A stretch of 64,000 bases of DNA from Ciborinia camelliae (Eukaryota > Ascomycota > Leotiomycetes > Helotiales > Sclerotiniaceae): positions 4,306,107 through 4,370,106 of the forward strand of contig JANPYM010000001.1 of NCBI GenBank assembly GCA_025890175.1. Direction: 5' to 3'. A program made the position numbers and the translations under genes. The notes below the pieces were generated by a model that saw only the letters and a program-made list of their open reading frames with translations, was not told where the DNA came from and made no database searches. Shown here piece by piece: positions 1-12,955 of this stretch (within the stretch, counting starts at the first letter, position 1; each line of letters opens with the position of its first letter).

Positions 1-1036
1 AAAAATATAAATTAAAAAAATATCTCAATATATATAAATAATAGATTTCAATAAATAAGATTTTTTGAATAAAACGTTTTAAAGAAAAAAATTTTATTAT
101 AAATCTAAAAATAATAAAAATAAAAAAAATATTTAGGATATAAAATTTAGATTTAAAATTGATGTATTAGCGATTGTTAATATTCGATATTAATTAATAA
201 TAAATTTTTGATATAATATTTAATTTATAAAATATTAATATATACGAAATGAATTTATATAATTAAATAAAAAAAGCTTTAAAAGTTTATAAAACTTTAT
301 ATTAAATAAAATATTATTATTTAAATAATAATCAATAATATATTATCAATTATTTAAAAGATAATAAAAATTTTATTTAAAAAACAATAAAAAATCTTAA
401 AATCATTATTAATCTAATTGATTCCTTGCATTTTTTATCTTAATAATTATATTAAATATAAATTCAATATAAAGAAAAACAAAATAATCTTATTATTTTA
501 TTTAAAAAATCAATAAAAAAAACTTTTACTTAAAAACAATACTTTAAAATATTTAATAATAAATATTAATATTTCGATTTTAATAATCGAAAAAATAAAT
601 ACTTTATAATAAAACAAAAAAATCTTTTTAATTATTTTATTTATAATAATGTTTTATTCGAATAATAACAATTTATATAGAAAATAAAGGTTACAATTAT
701 AAAAAATATAATTAAATAAAAAGCTTATAAAATCTAAAGATTTTTCTTTTAATATTGTAATTTTTTATTTTTTAAATTCAGTAATAAATAATTAGAAAAA
801 TTCAAAAGAAAATATAATATTAAAAAATATATAAAATATAATAAATTAATTGTTGTATTTTAATTAAATATATAATACCTATCTCTTAATTAATTATATA
901 ATTTATTTATTTAATTAAATATATTAATTAATTAATTAAATAATTAATAAATTATATATTTATTTATTTATACAGGGTATAATTAAATGTACGGTATGGT
1001 AGTACGAATTACGTGAACACATGCCTAGTACGATTA
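1..1036. repeat. AT-rich RIP-degraded DNA, left flank
   Basis: Almost pure A/T with no open frame of note, composition like a RIP-saturated transposon. The last ~60 bases (about 975-1036) have normal composition and are the left remnant of the sequence into which the LTR element beginning at 1042 was inserted. I cannot identify the parent element of the AT-rich part. Confidence 0.7.
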
Positions 1037-1041
1037 TTCGA

Positions 1042-1211
1042 TGTCACGGAGTGTAAACAACAAAGATCATATAATCAGAGTAGTATTCTATAAAAAAAGA
1101 AAAAAAAGAATTCGTAGAATCCTTTTCTTTATAACTAAAAGGTTTAAGATTTGATTTAGATATATAATGTTTAATATTATATACTATGGAATTAAGTTTT
1201 GATTTTTTATA
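1042..1211. repeat. Left LTR of the 8.9 kb retrotransposon
   Basis: Starts TGTCACGGAGTG. The first ~60 bases have normal composition, the rest is AT-converted. It aligns with 9768-9936 through the shared string TATAACTAAAAGGTTTAAG. Confidence 0.8.
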
Positions 1212-4200
1212 TTTTTTTTTTTTTTGAAGATTGTTATTTCAATAATTCTAGTATTAACTATTAATTTGTTAAATGTTAATATTAATAAAAAAAATAATAA
1301 TATTTTTTAAGTATTGATAATAATAATAATATAAAACTAAAATATAAAAATATATAAATTCAAAAAAAAAATATTTAATTATTTTTATAATTATACGAAA
1401 ATATAGTTTTTATAACTTTTTTATTTCTTTTCCTTTTTATTATAATATTATTTCACTTATTCGTTATTTTTATTTTTATTATTATTTTTAGTATTATTAT
1501 TATAAAGTTATATTTTTATTAATTTTGTTTAAGCCAAATTTATATCTTTAATAGCTTTTATTGCTACATTATATTTTATTATTTTCTTTATCAAATAAAA
1601 TATTCTTTATAAATTTATTTCATTTGAATAAATTAAATCCCCAATAACTTTTATTATTATTATATTTTATATTTTTATATTAATAATTAAACCAAATATT
1701 TGTTAGTATATTTATAGTAATAACAAAAAATTAAATATTATTTTATTTTATAAAATATAATAATTCATTAATAAATCCTAAAAAATCAATAATTGGAAAA
1801 TATATTATTAATAAAGATATTTTTTTGTTAATTATATAATTATTAAATGATTTACAATTTTATATTTTTATTTAGATTTTTTATTATAATTAATTAAAAC
1901 TATTTAAAATTAATTAGTATATATAGCATTTTCTTTTAAACAAATATTATTATTCTAAATAAATTGAAAACATTTGTTACAAAAGTTTATTATTAGGTTT
2001 AATATATTAGATTTTATTTTTAAAAAAGTATTTATTTTTGTTTTTTAATACACAAAATAATATTCAAAATCTATTTTTATTAAATTTCTATTAATTCTAA
2101 TAACTACCTTTTTTTTTTTATAATAAAACAATCAATAATAAATATTTTGTATTTTATTATTATATCTTCTATATTTTGTTTTAATAATATTGATTTATTA
2201 TCTGGATTTATTAAAAAGTTTTAATAATTAACAAAAATTTTAACGAAAAATTGTTTTTATAATAAATATTTGTATACTTATATTAATTCTAATAAATTAT
2301 TAATATTTTTTTTTAAATTATTAATATTTGCATTTTTTAGTTTTTTTGTATTTTTTATAATATAACAATTAAATGTTTAATTTTTAACTTTTATTATATT
2401 TTTTATTTTTATAAAAATATTATAATTTGTTTTAAAATAATTATAAAGAAATTATAGATTAATATTATTATAATTGTTTTTATTATTATCAAACAAAACA
2501 TTTTTTTTTCTAATCTTTTTTATTATTATATTCTTATTTTGATTTTTTATTTTTATTAATTTATTTTAATTTAATTATATATTATTTAATTTCGTTTTTA
2601 ATTTAATTATAATTTCTTTTTTTTTTGTTTTGTTTTTAAAATTTTATTAGAATATCTTATTATTTGTTTATACTAATTTCTTTTAATTTAAAACCTTTTA
2701 ATTTGTAATTTATAATATATCTTTTTATTAATCACAATTAATCTCTAATTTTTATTATAATATATCAAATTTTTTATTTTGTATAATAAATAAGATTAAT
2801 TATACAAATTAATTATTATAATATATAACTTTGTAATAACAATTATAATTTATAATATTTTGTTTTTTGTTTATTAATAATATAAATAATATAACTTTTT
2901 GAAATCTAATATTTTTGATATTAATATTAACTTGATCTAATAAATCCTATTAATTTATTTTATAATTCTTTATAATAACTTTTTATATAATTTAATTATT
3001 TATATTTATTTCTATTTATATTAAATCTTTATTTATTACATTTTTAATTTTATTTCTAAAAATCTATTAAATTTTTAAATTATTAGGATTTAAAATTAAT
3101 ATTTAATTTCGATTTATTGAATCTTATATATTAGCGAAAATTTATAATAAATTGAATTTTGTATTTAAATTTTTATTATTAATAACAATTTTATATTTTT
3201 TTGAATTAATAATTTTTAATATTTTAACAATAGATTTTTAATAATAATAGATTTTTATTAATATAATTATATTATATATAAATAAATTGTTTTATAATAA
3301 TTAAATAATATTAAAAAGATTTTAGTTTTTAGTTTGTAATAATAATAATAACAAAAATAAAAATAAAAAAATTAAAAAACGTTTTTGTTTTCAAATAATA
3401 TTGATATTTTGTTTTTAAATAAAATAATAATTATTTTTAACTTTATTTTTAATATAATATTATTTATTAGTTTATTTTTTAAAAATAAATTAATAATTAT
3501 TGATTGTTTGTAATTATTTTTTGTTTTTTTTAAAATTATTTATTTTATTAATAGAATTTATTATATTAATTTTTGGATTTTTTATAGTTTGTTTTATTTA
3601 ATTTCAAAATCTTGTTCTTATCCTTAAATTAAAAATCATTATATAATTTGATTTTGCTTTTTATATTTTTATTTAAATTGTTATTAAAACTCGAAATAAA
3701 TTAAATTTATAAATTATTAATTAACAATAATTATTTATTATAATCTAATTGTTAATTGATAATAAAATAATTATTTTAATATATAATTTATTTTTTTATT
3801 ATCAATTAATAATAATATATTTATTAATTATAAATTTATTTAAAATAATTTTTTTTAAATTCTGGAAAATAAAACTATTTTTGATTTTTTAATTTTATCC
3901 TTAAATTATAGATATAACAAAATATATAAATATAATTAAATAATATATTTTAAAATATAAATATTAAACAAATATAAAGTTTTTCCAAATCTTTAAAAAA
4001 AAGAATAAATGTAATTATATATATATAAATATAGATTTTATTAAAAAAAAAAAAATTATGAGTTTTAAAAAATAATAATTAAATTTAATATTTTTTTTAA
4101 TATTTTTATTATGAATAAATATATTTTATAAAATTTTATAATTATTTTTTAAAAAATTTTTAAATCTTTTAATTTTTATTAAATATTTTTATTTTTAATA

Positions 4201-7200
4201 TATTTTTTTTATTTTATTAAATACTTTAATTTTTTTTATTATTTTTTAATTTTAAAGTTTAAAATATAGTTCATTTTTTATTTTGGAATTTTGTTTTTAT
4301 AATTTTTGTTTTTTATAAATTTCGTTTATAGAGATTTTGTGATATTTTTTAATTTATTTATTTGTTTTGCTTTTTTATAAAAATTAAATAAATTAATATA
4401 AAAAATATTATAATATTTAAATTTTTTTAATAAATTTAATTAATAGTTTTAAAAATCAATATTTTTTAATATTTTAAATAGCCCCAATTTTTTTAATTTT
4501 AATTTTATATATTCTTTATTAATAAATAAATTTTTATAAAAAAGCTAAATTTTTTTTTTTATATTAAAGGTTTGTAATTTATATTTTTGATTATAATATT
4601 TTGTTTAAAGGTTTTGATAATATGTTAGATTTTTCAATAGATTTGTATAAAATATTTTCAAATATTTAATTAATTATATAACATTTTTTAATTTATATTA
4701 TATATTTATATATATTTAAAACAATAATATTGTTTTGTTATTTACTTCAAATAAAGATATTTTTATTATAAACAATAATATAGAATTATATATAAATTTT
4801 ATTAAATAAAATAGATCTATTTAATTGTTTTGTTTGTAATTTATATATATTCTCAAAAATATTTTCAATAATTGATTTAATTATTTAATAAATTTATTTG
4901 TTTATAAATAAAATATAATTAAAATCTTTTTTTTTATATATAAATATATTAATAATATTTTTCAAAATATATTTATAAATAATTTTGCTTTATTTGTAAT
5001 AATAAAATCTAATATTTTATATTTTATAAATATTTTATATAAAAATAGGTAAATAAATTAAATATTAATTATATTTTTATAATAAAGCAAAAACTTTTTT
5101 TTTTTAATTATTTTGCAAATAATTATTAAAATAAAATTATAAATTAAATATAATAATAATTATTTCCTTTTTTTTTTATTATTAAAATTTATTTTTAAAT
5201 ATAAGATTGAAAAGTCCATTATTAAATTTAAAAAGATTTTTTCCTAAAATTTATTTAAAATTGATATTAATATTAATTCTTCGAATTTTTTATTATAAAA
5301 GTTTTTATATTTTTGATAAATTAAATAAAAATATATATAATCTTTTATATCAATATTTATTCCCTATTAATATAATAATTATTTTATTAATATAATAATT
5401 GCAAATTATTTGAAATATTTTATTATTGGGGAATTATAAAATTTTTATATTAATAATTTTTGTAATAATTTATTAAATAATATATATATTTATATATTAT
5501 TATAATATTATAATTTATTGTATATTATATATTTTAATTAAATAAAATCTGGATAGATTTATTATAATCTTTTAATTTTTTTTAATAAACTTTTTTTATA
5601 TTGTAATGAAATTATAGTTTTTTTTTAATTGATATAGATAATTATAATATTAATAATAAATTTAATTTCTTTATATTATATTAAACTTTATTTATTTTAT
5701 TAAATTTATTTTATAAATATTTTTATTTTTTTTTGTATATATCCTTTACTATAATTATTATTATATATAATATATCGATATAGTTTTTTAAAAATAATAG
5801 TAAATCAAAAAATTGTTTTTATAATATTAATAAAAATATTAGTTTTTAATTTATATTTTAATAATTCGTTTTACAAAATAGATTATTTATTAGATTTCGT
5901 TTTCCTAATTTATATATAATAATAAAGTTAATAATTAATAATATTATTATTTATTTCGTTTATTATTTTATCAAAATTCGGAATATAATAAAATATTTCA
6001 AATTATTATAATTTAATATTAAACTTTTTTCAAAAAATGTTTTTAATATTTTATTAAATTTATTATAATAAATAATTTTTAATTAAATATAATATAGTTT
6101 ATTTTTATAGGGATAAATTTCCTTAAATAAAACATTATCAAATATTTATATATATTTTTTTATTATTAAAACAAAATCCTATAAATAATCCTAATTGATA
6201 CATTTGTTTTAAAAATATATATTTGATTTATTATAAAATAACCTAAAAATAATATTTTTATAAATATTTCTTTAAATTTTATAAAAACTATTTTATATTT
6301 AATTATCTATTTAAATTTATTATTTCTTTTTATTTAATTTATTATTAATAATATAATATTGTTATACAAAATAATAAAATATTTATAAAAATTATAAAAT
6401 CTTAAAAAAAAAAAATATTTTTTATATACTTTTTAATAATAATTATTATAAAATAAAGTTTATTTTTATAAAATTTATAAATATATTTTAATTAAATATT
6501 ATATAATTTAGAAACTTTATCTTTATTATATTAAATTAATATTTTTTTAGTTTATAGAATAAATATTAATTAAATAATTATAATAAAATTTATTTTATAT
6601 AAATTTTGTAATTATATATCTTTTTCAAATAAATAAAAATATTATTTAAATATATTATTATTATTTTATTTACAAAATCTCTTAAATATTTGTTAATATA
6701 AATTTGAAATATAATTAGAGTATTATACAAACCAAAAAATATAATCAAATATTTGTATAATCCAAATTAATTATAAAATATCGTTATTTATTCCTAACCC
6801 TTATGGATTTATATCAAATTATAAATTTTTTTAAAATCAAGTTTAATAAAGATTTTTATTTTATCTAAATAATTTAATATTTTTAATATTAATAAAATTA
6901 AATATTTATTTGAAATTATAATATTATTTAGATTTTTGTAATTTATATAAAAATATAATATCTTTATATTTTTTATTTTTTTGTTAATAAATAATATTAA
7001 AACTTTAATTTTGGATTTTAATAATTATATAAAATCTATTTTATATATTTTATTTATATAAATGCAAAATATTTTTAATTTATATTTTAATATATTATAA
7101 ATAAATTTAAAAAATAATTAAATACTTTTTTTTAATACAATTTTATAATTAATTTTTAATTTATAAAATAATAATTTTTTAATTTTATTTTTATTAAATA

Positions 7201-9767
7201 TTAAAACAAAATTTATATAAAATATTAAAATTAATTCCAATAAAATCTTTATTTTATTTTAATTTTTTTTATTGATTAAGATTAAAAATAATAATATTAT
7301 TGTTATTGATTTATTATTATCTCCATTTTTTATTTATATTATTATATTCTAAATTAAATTAAAAAAATTAATAATATTTATTATTATTTATAATTATATA
7401 TTTTTTTTATTTTTTATTAATTTTTTTATCCTTTAATTAATATATAAATTATATTATTTTAATTATAAAAGATTAAGTATAATTTTTTTTATTATTAAAT
7501 TTATTTATTTAAAAATTAATAATTCGAATTTTTATATTAATAAATAATTAATAATAATTTTTTTTGATATTAATATAAAAATAAATTTTAATATATTTTT
7601 ATTAATATTTTATATTATTAAATAATAAAAAATCAAGATTTTATATTAAATTTATTTTATTATAATAGGATTAATAAAGTTTAATATAATCCTCAAATTA
7701 ATAATTATTATAAACAATATATTATTATTTTTATTGTTTTTATATATTATTAATATTATTTGAAATATTAATTTCAATATTATAATTTATAAATAATTAT
7801 AATTATATTATTATTTTGTTTTTATTTTGTTATTTTATAATAACATTATTATATATTTTAATAATTTTATAATTAATAATATTTTTATTTATAAATTTTT
7901 TTATAAATAATATTTTAATATTATAATTATTAATTTAGGGTTTATTATTACAAATTTATTATAATTTTTTTTTAATATTAATATTATATTATAAAAATCT
8001 ATTTCCTTTTTTTTTCAATATTTTTATTTTCAAAAAAAAGCTTCGTTTTTTAAAAACTTTAATACTTTAGGATAATTATTTATTTAATATTCAAAATTAT
8101 TATAATAAAAACAATTTTTATTTAATTAATATTTTTTATATTATTTTATTAAAATTTTTAAATATTTAATAATTTTATATTTATTATTATTTAAATTGTT
8201 TTTAATTATTTATAAACTAATATTATTTAATTTATTAAAAAAGTTTAATATAGTTTTAGGATTAAATATAATTTTTTTTGAAAAAAACTTTTTTTATATT
8301 TACAAAAAATTTTTTATATTTTGAATGATCGTTTTTAATTCTTTATATATATTAAATAATTAGTTATTAAAATTTATATATATTTTTATTAAAATTTTTT
8401 GTTAAGTTTTATTTAATAATTAATTATAATTATATATTTTTTATTATATTATAATATATTTTATAATAAGGATTTAAAATAATTATTTTAATCTTATATT
8501 AATTGTTTATTTTTTATTTATACTTTTTATATTTTCAAATTTGTTTTTAATTTTATATCCGTAAAATTGTATTAAAAAAATAATTAGTTTTTTAATAAAT
8601 TCTAATTTTAAAATATTATAATAATAGATATATTATTATTTAAATAAATTATTTAAATTTTTTTTTTTAATAAAATTAATAATAAAGTTTTATATTATTA
8701 TAATTTATTTAATTAAACTATATATATTTTTTAATATAAAATAATTTTTAATATTTATTATTTAAAATTTAATATTATTTTTGTTTATATTTAAAAATAA
8801 AAATGTTTTAAATCAAGATCGATTTTTAGTAAATATATTATTGATAATTACATATATATATATTTTATCTATAATTATAACCGGATTTTTAATATCTAAA
8901 AATAATTATTTGATTAAACAAATATTTATAAAAAATATTATTTTTTATTAAATTAATATTTTTTTATTTATTTATAATTTTTTATTAAATTATTTAATTA
9001 AAAAACAATTTTATATTATATTAAAAACTATTAATTATTTTTTTATTATTATTATATATCTTTTTTTTTTTTTTTTTTACTCTTTTAAAACTTTAATTTT
9101 CAACTTTTATATTATAATAATATATTAAAACTTTATAAAAATATAAAAGTTTGGAAATAAAATATAATTGTTATCCTTTAAAATAAGGTTTTGGATTTAT
9201 GGAAATAAAAATTATAAAGTTATTTATTAATCTAATAAATAAAATAATATATTTTTTTTATTTTTTTTTTGATTATTATAAAATAATAATATTATTTTTT
9301 AATATTTATATTATAAAAATAAATTATTTTGTTATTCCTTATTAAATAAAAACAAACTATTTTCATTATTCAATTTCGGTTTTTATATCACTTAATTAAA
9401 ATTTGTTAAAAATGATTTTTTTTTATTTATATTATTTAATTCAAATTTTTGCTTTTTGCCCTTTCCTTTTTCGATTAAAATTATTTTTTCTTTATTTTCG
9501 TTTTTTGCTTATAATTATTTAAATATAAAATCAAAATTATTATTTTATTAAAATTATTATTCCATTTAATTTTTTATATTATAATTAATTATAACTTTTA
9601 AATCTTATAAAACTTTTAATTTTTAATTATAATAAAATATTAATTAAAACAAAATAAATCTATTAAATAATAATAATTAAATAATAAAATTTTTTTAATT
9701 AAATAATATAAATTTGGTTTGAAAATTATTATATAAAAAATCTATTTCTTTTTAAAATAAAATATAA

Positions 9768-9936
9768 TATTATAAAATGTAAATAATAAAGATTATATAA
9801 TTAAAATAATATTTTATAAAAAAAAAAGAAAAGGATTTATAGAATTCTTTCTTTTATAACTAAAAGGTTTAAGGTTTGATTTAGGCACGTAATGCTTGGC
9901 ATCATGTGCTGTGGAATCGAGCTCTGGTTCCTTACA
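9768..9936. repeat. Right LTR of the 8.9 kb retrotransposon
   Basis: Its inner (left) half is AT-converted while the outer half, ending GGTTCCTTACA, keeps normal composition. This is the mirror image of the left LTR, so mutation fades toward both outer edges. It is followed directly by the target duplication TTCGA. Confidence 0.8.
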
Positions 9937-9941
9937 TTCGA

Positions 9942-10930
9942 ATCGTACAAAGTTTTTTCAGGATTCGAAACACCGTATTAGGAAAGGTTGATTTTTTGTT
10001 CGAATTTTAGTTAAAAAAAGTAATATAGTGGGGTATTTCATTTCGATTTTGATTTTTGATTCTGTACCGCAATAATACTATTTCATATATTATATATAAA
10101 TATATAATATAACTACTACTATCTCTTGATATTTAATCTATTTATAGTGAAAAGTGCGTATTAACCAACTAGACACCCTGCACCACCGGCATATACCCCC
10201 TGTATATGCCTAAAATTCGAACTTGCAACATTAATAAATACGGAAACGAATACTTTTAAAGCTTTTATATAAATAGAATATTATAAAAATTAATATAAAG
10301 TGTATAAATATTAAAATATCTTTAATATAAATAAAACCGATTTATAATAAAAATTAATTCTTATCTGTATTTTTATAATTGAATATTTATTTAATAAAAA
10401 ACTATATAAAAAATATATTATTATTATTTTTATATATAATACAAATAGAAATAAAAAATTGAAATTGATTTTAATTAAAAAATCAAAGAATTTATATTAT
10501 TTCCAATATATTAATAAAAATTGGTTTAAAATAAAATATTATAATAATATTATAAAATGAATAATTATTTAGATTATAAACAATTATTTACAAACTTTTA
10601 ATAAAAAATTTTTATTAAAAAATTATCAAATCTTTTTTTTAATAAATAATTTTAATATATATATCTTTATTATATAGAAATTAAAAAAAAAACTTTTTAA
10701 TATTAAAATATGTTGGTTTTCAAAAAATATTATTTTTAAATAATAATTTTTTAATTAAAATATTATTTTTTATTGAAAGATTTAATATTACAAATTATAG
10801 GTTTTTTATATTTTAATATATTTAGAAAAGAGAAAAGCTTTTAATAAAATTATCAATATATTATAAATAATTTGATAAGTAATATTAGTATAAAATAATA
10901 TACAATTTTTTATAATATAAACTTATTAAT
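9942..10930. repeat. Pre-insertion island plus AT-rich DNA
   Basis: Bases 9942-10240 have near-normal composition and continue the sequence broken by the LTR element. They include a hairpin with 8-bp arms GGCATATA/TATATGCC near 10190-10212. From about 10241 to 10930 the DNA is again AT-saturated and featureless. No gene is seen. Confidence 0.6.
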
Positions 10931-11407
10931 TGTCAGGGGTGAACAACTTTACCACTGCGCCACAAAAGCGTGGAGTATTCCAGATTGCTTCTGGAATAGT
11001 TGTTCTACTATATAAACCCTGTCAGAGCCCCACTCTGTGGAACCAGTGGATCCACATCGTGGATCCACACCCTGACACTCACCCCCGTCTTAGCTTGAAC
11101 CCCCCGGTTCAAGACAAGGATGAATCCACGAAGTGGAGAGCGCAATAGTTGCAGCTGAACAAATCAGATTAATCCGAAGATTAAAATGATTGGTTCGAAG
11201 TGGGATATCCTCGCCAGCAAGCTGATCTCAGAACATACCGACCAATTAATCTGGAATACAGTGTCAAGGGTGAACAACTTTACCACTGCGCTATAAAAGC
11301 GTGGAGTATTCCAGATTGTTCTGGAATAGTTGTTCTACTATATAAACCCTGTCAGAGCCCCACTCTGTGGAACCAGTGGATCCACCCAGTGGATCCACAC
11401 CCTGACA
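10931..11407. mobile_element. TRIM/SMART-like miniature LTR retrotransposon
   Basis: A 477-bp element of normal GC content sits alone in AT-rich DNA. Direct repeats of 147 bp (10931-11077) and 146 bp (11262-11407), roughly 95% identical by eye, flank a 184-bp interior. Each repeat starts TGTCA and ends TGACA, and the whole is flanked by the perfect 5-bp duplication TTAAT (10926-10930, 11408-11412). It has no coding capacity, so it would depend on another element's proteins. An obvious TGG-initial primer binding site is not visible next to either LTR. This architecture matches terminal-repeat retrotransposons in miniature. Its clean sequence shows that it inserted after its surroundings had been mutated, or escaped RIP because it is short. 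Confidence 0.85.
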
Positions 11408-11412
11408 TTAAT

Positions 11413-11955
11413 ATAAATTTATATTAATTAAAAAATATACAGAAAATAATAATATTAAATAGAAAAAAAATTTTGATTATATAGTTTTATAAAAAAAAAA
11501 TTAAGATATATTGAATGAAATACAAAAAAACTTTAAAAAACGTTTTAAATATTAAAAGGATTTATTTTCTATACAAAATTTTGTTGATTTTAAAAAAAAG
11601 TATATTATTGATTTAAATAATAATATTATAAAAGTATTAATAAAAATATATAATATAATTGAAGGGAAAATGGAATCGGATATTGAAAAGTAAGAGATTC
11701 TTATATATATTAAATATAAAAAGATATTAATAATATTAGAAAAATTGGATTTATTTAAAATATAAAAAAATAATAATAAAATCGATTTTAAAAAAATTCT
11801 AAAGAATTTATAAAAACAAATAATTTATAGAAAACTTAAATCAATTGTATAAAGTTGAATTAATATATATTTCACCTTTTAAAATCTATATTTTATATAA
11901 ATCTTTGATATAAAGATACCTTTTTAATATCCTTATTTTTAGTATTAAAAAAAAC
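11413..11955. repeat. AT-rich RIP-degraded DNA, right end of isochore
   Basis: AT-saturated sequence with no open frames. It ends abruptly near 11,955-11,970, where normal composition begins and gene-dense DNA follows. Confidence 0.65.
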
Positions 11956-12955
11956 ATCCTTATATAGAGGTTCTGCTGTAGTTCACAATTCCCTTCATCC
12001 CATTTGTCCATTTATTCATTGATATCTCTTTACTCCCCATCCGAGTCTATCTTGAGTCCATCCTACCTAGGTACCATCTAAAAATTAAAATAAAACCGTT
12101 CCAGAGTCCAGACCAGACTAATCCAATCCAATCCATTCCAACCCAAACCCCTCCCCTTCAAATTCCCCTCCAGGAAGTTGTAAGTTGTATAAGTTGTAAG
12201 TTGTATAAGTTGTAAGTTGTATAAGTTGTAACTAATTGTATGGTACCGGTATTTAACTACTTATTGTACTTTGTACTAGGCTAGGATATAATTCATTGAG
12301 TTCAGCTGGGCAGTCTTGATAAGTTACAAACCCCAACTACCTACTTGCACTACCTACCCTACCTACCCTACCTACCCTACCTAGTAGGCAACTCAAGGAT
12401 CAGCTAAGTAAACAGAAACATTTGAATTCTTTTCTTTCTCTCCTTCTCCTTCTCCTCCTCCTTCTTCTCCTTCTTTCACAATAACACTCCACACTCTACA
12501 CTCCTTCTCTCATGCCTCCTCTTCTTTATGGCCAACGAACCAGAACAGTAAGGTAAAGTCTCCTTTTCTGAACCTTGGAATGATTGCGGATACGAGAGTG
12601 CAGTACAATACTTACTTCTCTCTTCTCTTGTACCGAATATGATGTTTATGATCTAGATATCTCACTCATTTCCCTCTCCCCTCTTACAAAAATCTAAAAA
12701 TATCTTTAATTCGTCCTCTTTTCCTTTATTCATCTCTTTTTTATTGTTCGGTTTCATCTTTATATTTTTGTTATTTGTTGACATATCGGCTCCCCTACTA
12801 CTACGAATGCATAACGATTCGATTACAATAACATAAACATAAACAGAATTTCTTCAACATTGAATGCTCATAGCAGACTCAGAACTACTTTCTTTCCACC
12901 ATTCTGTGATCATTATCATTATACATATATATACTTATTCTCCTCGATATGCGCA
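11956..12955. other. Upstream region of the DUF4048-like gene
   Basis: About 1 kb of normal-composition non-coding DNA. It contains a 16-bp tandem repeat (TAAGTTGTATAAGTTG, three copies, 12181-12232), a run of CTACC units (about 12345-12385) and a long C/T-rich tract (about 12430-12480). Pyrimidine tracts of this kind are common in fungal promoters and 5' leaders. A spliced 5' UTR is possible. Confidence 0.5.
12181..12232. repeat. 16-bp minisatellite
   Basis: Three full copies plus a partial copy of TAAGTTGTATAAGTTG in direct tandem. Confidence 0.9.

Larger units (their letters stand above)
1042..9936. mobile_element. Full-length LTR retrotransposon, heavily RIP-mutated
   Basis: Two direct repeats bound this ~8.9 kb stretch: 1042-1211 and 9768-9936. 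They align end to end if C/T and G/A differences are allowed. The element begins with TG and ends with CA, and is flanked by the perfect 5-bp duplication TTCGA (1037-1041 and 9937-9941), the signature of integrase-mediated insertion. The interior is so AT-rich that no gag or pol frame survives; the longest open frames are about 60 codons of A/T-encoded residues. Length and 5-bp duplication fit Ty3/gypsy or Ty1/copia; the superfamily and coding strand cannot be read. It is certainly non-autonomous now. Confidence 0.8.

Noticed and set aside
5207..5395. 62-codon ATG frame in the AT-rich block
   Set aside because: Composed almost entirely of residues from A/T codons (Ile, Leu, Tyr, Asn, Lys, Phe) inside the LTR element's mutated interior; expected by chance in such DNA.
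10930..11427. Two similar 72-75 codon frames sharing a 30-residue segment
   Set aside because: The shared segment is simply the two LTRs of the TRIM element read in the same frame; the first starts at a TTG. Not protein-coding.
12860..12955. Upstream extension of the DUF4048-like frame
   Set aside because: The open frame begins at TTG, and there is no ATG before 12956.
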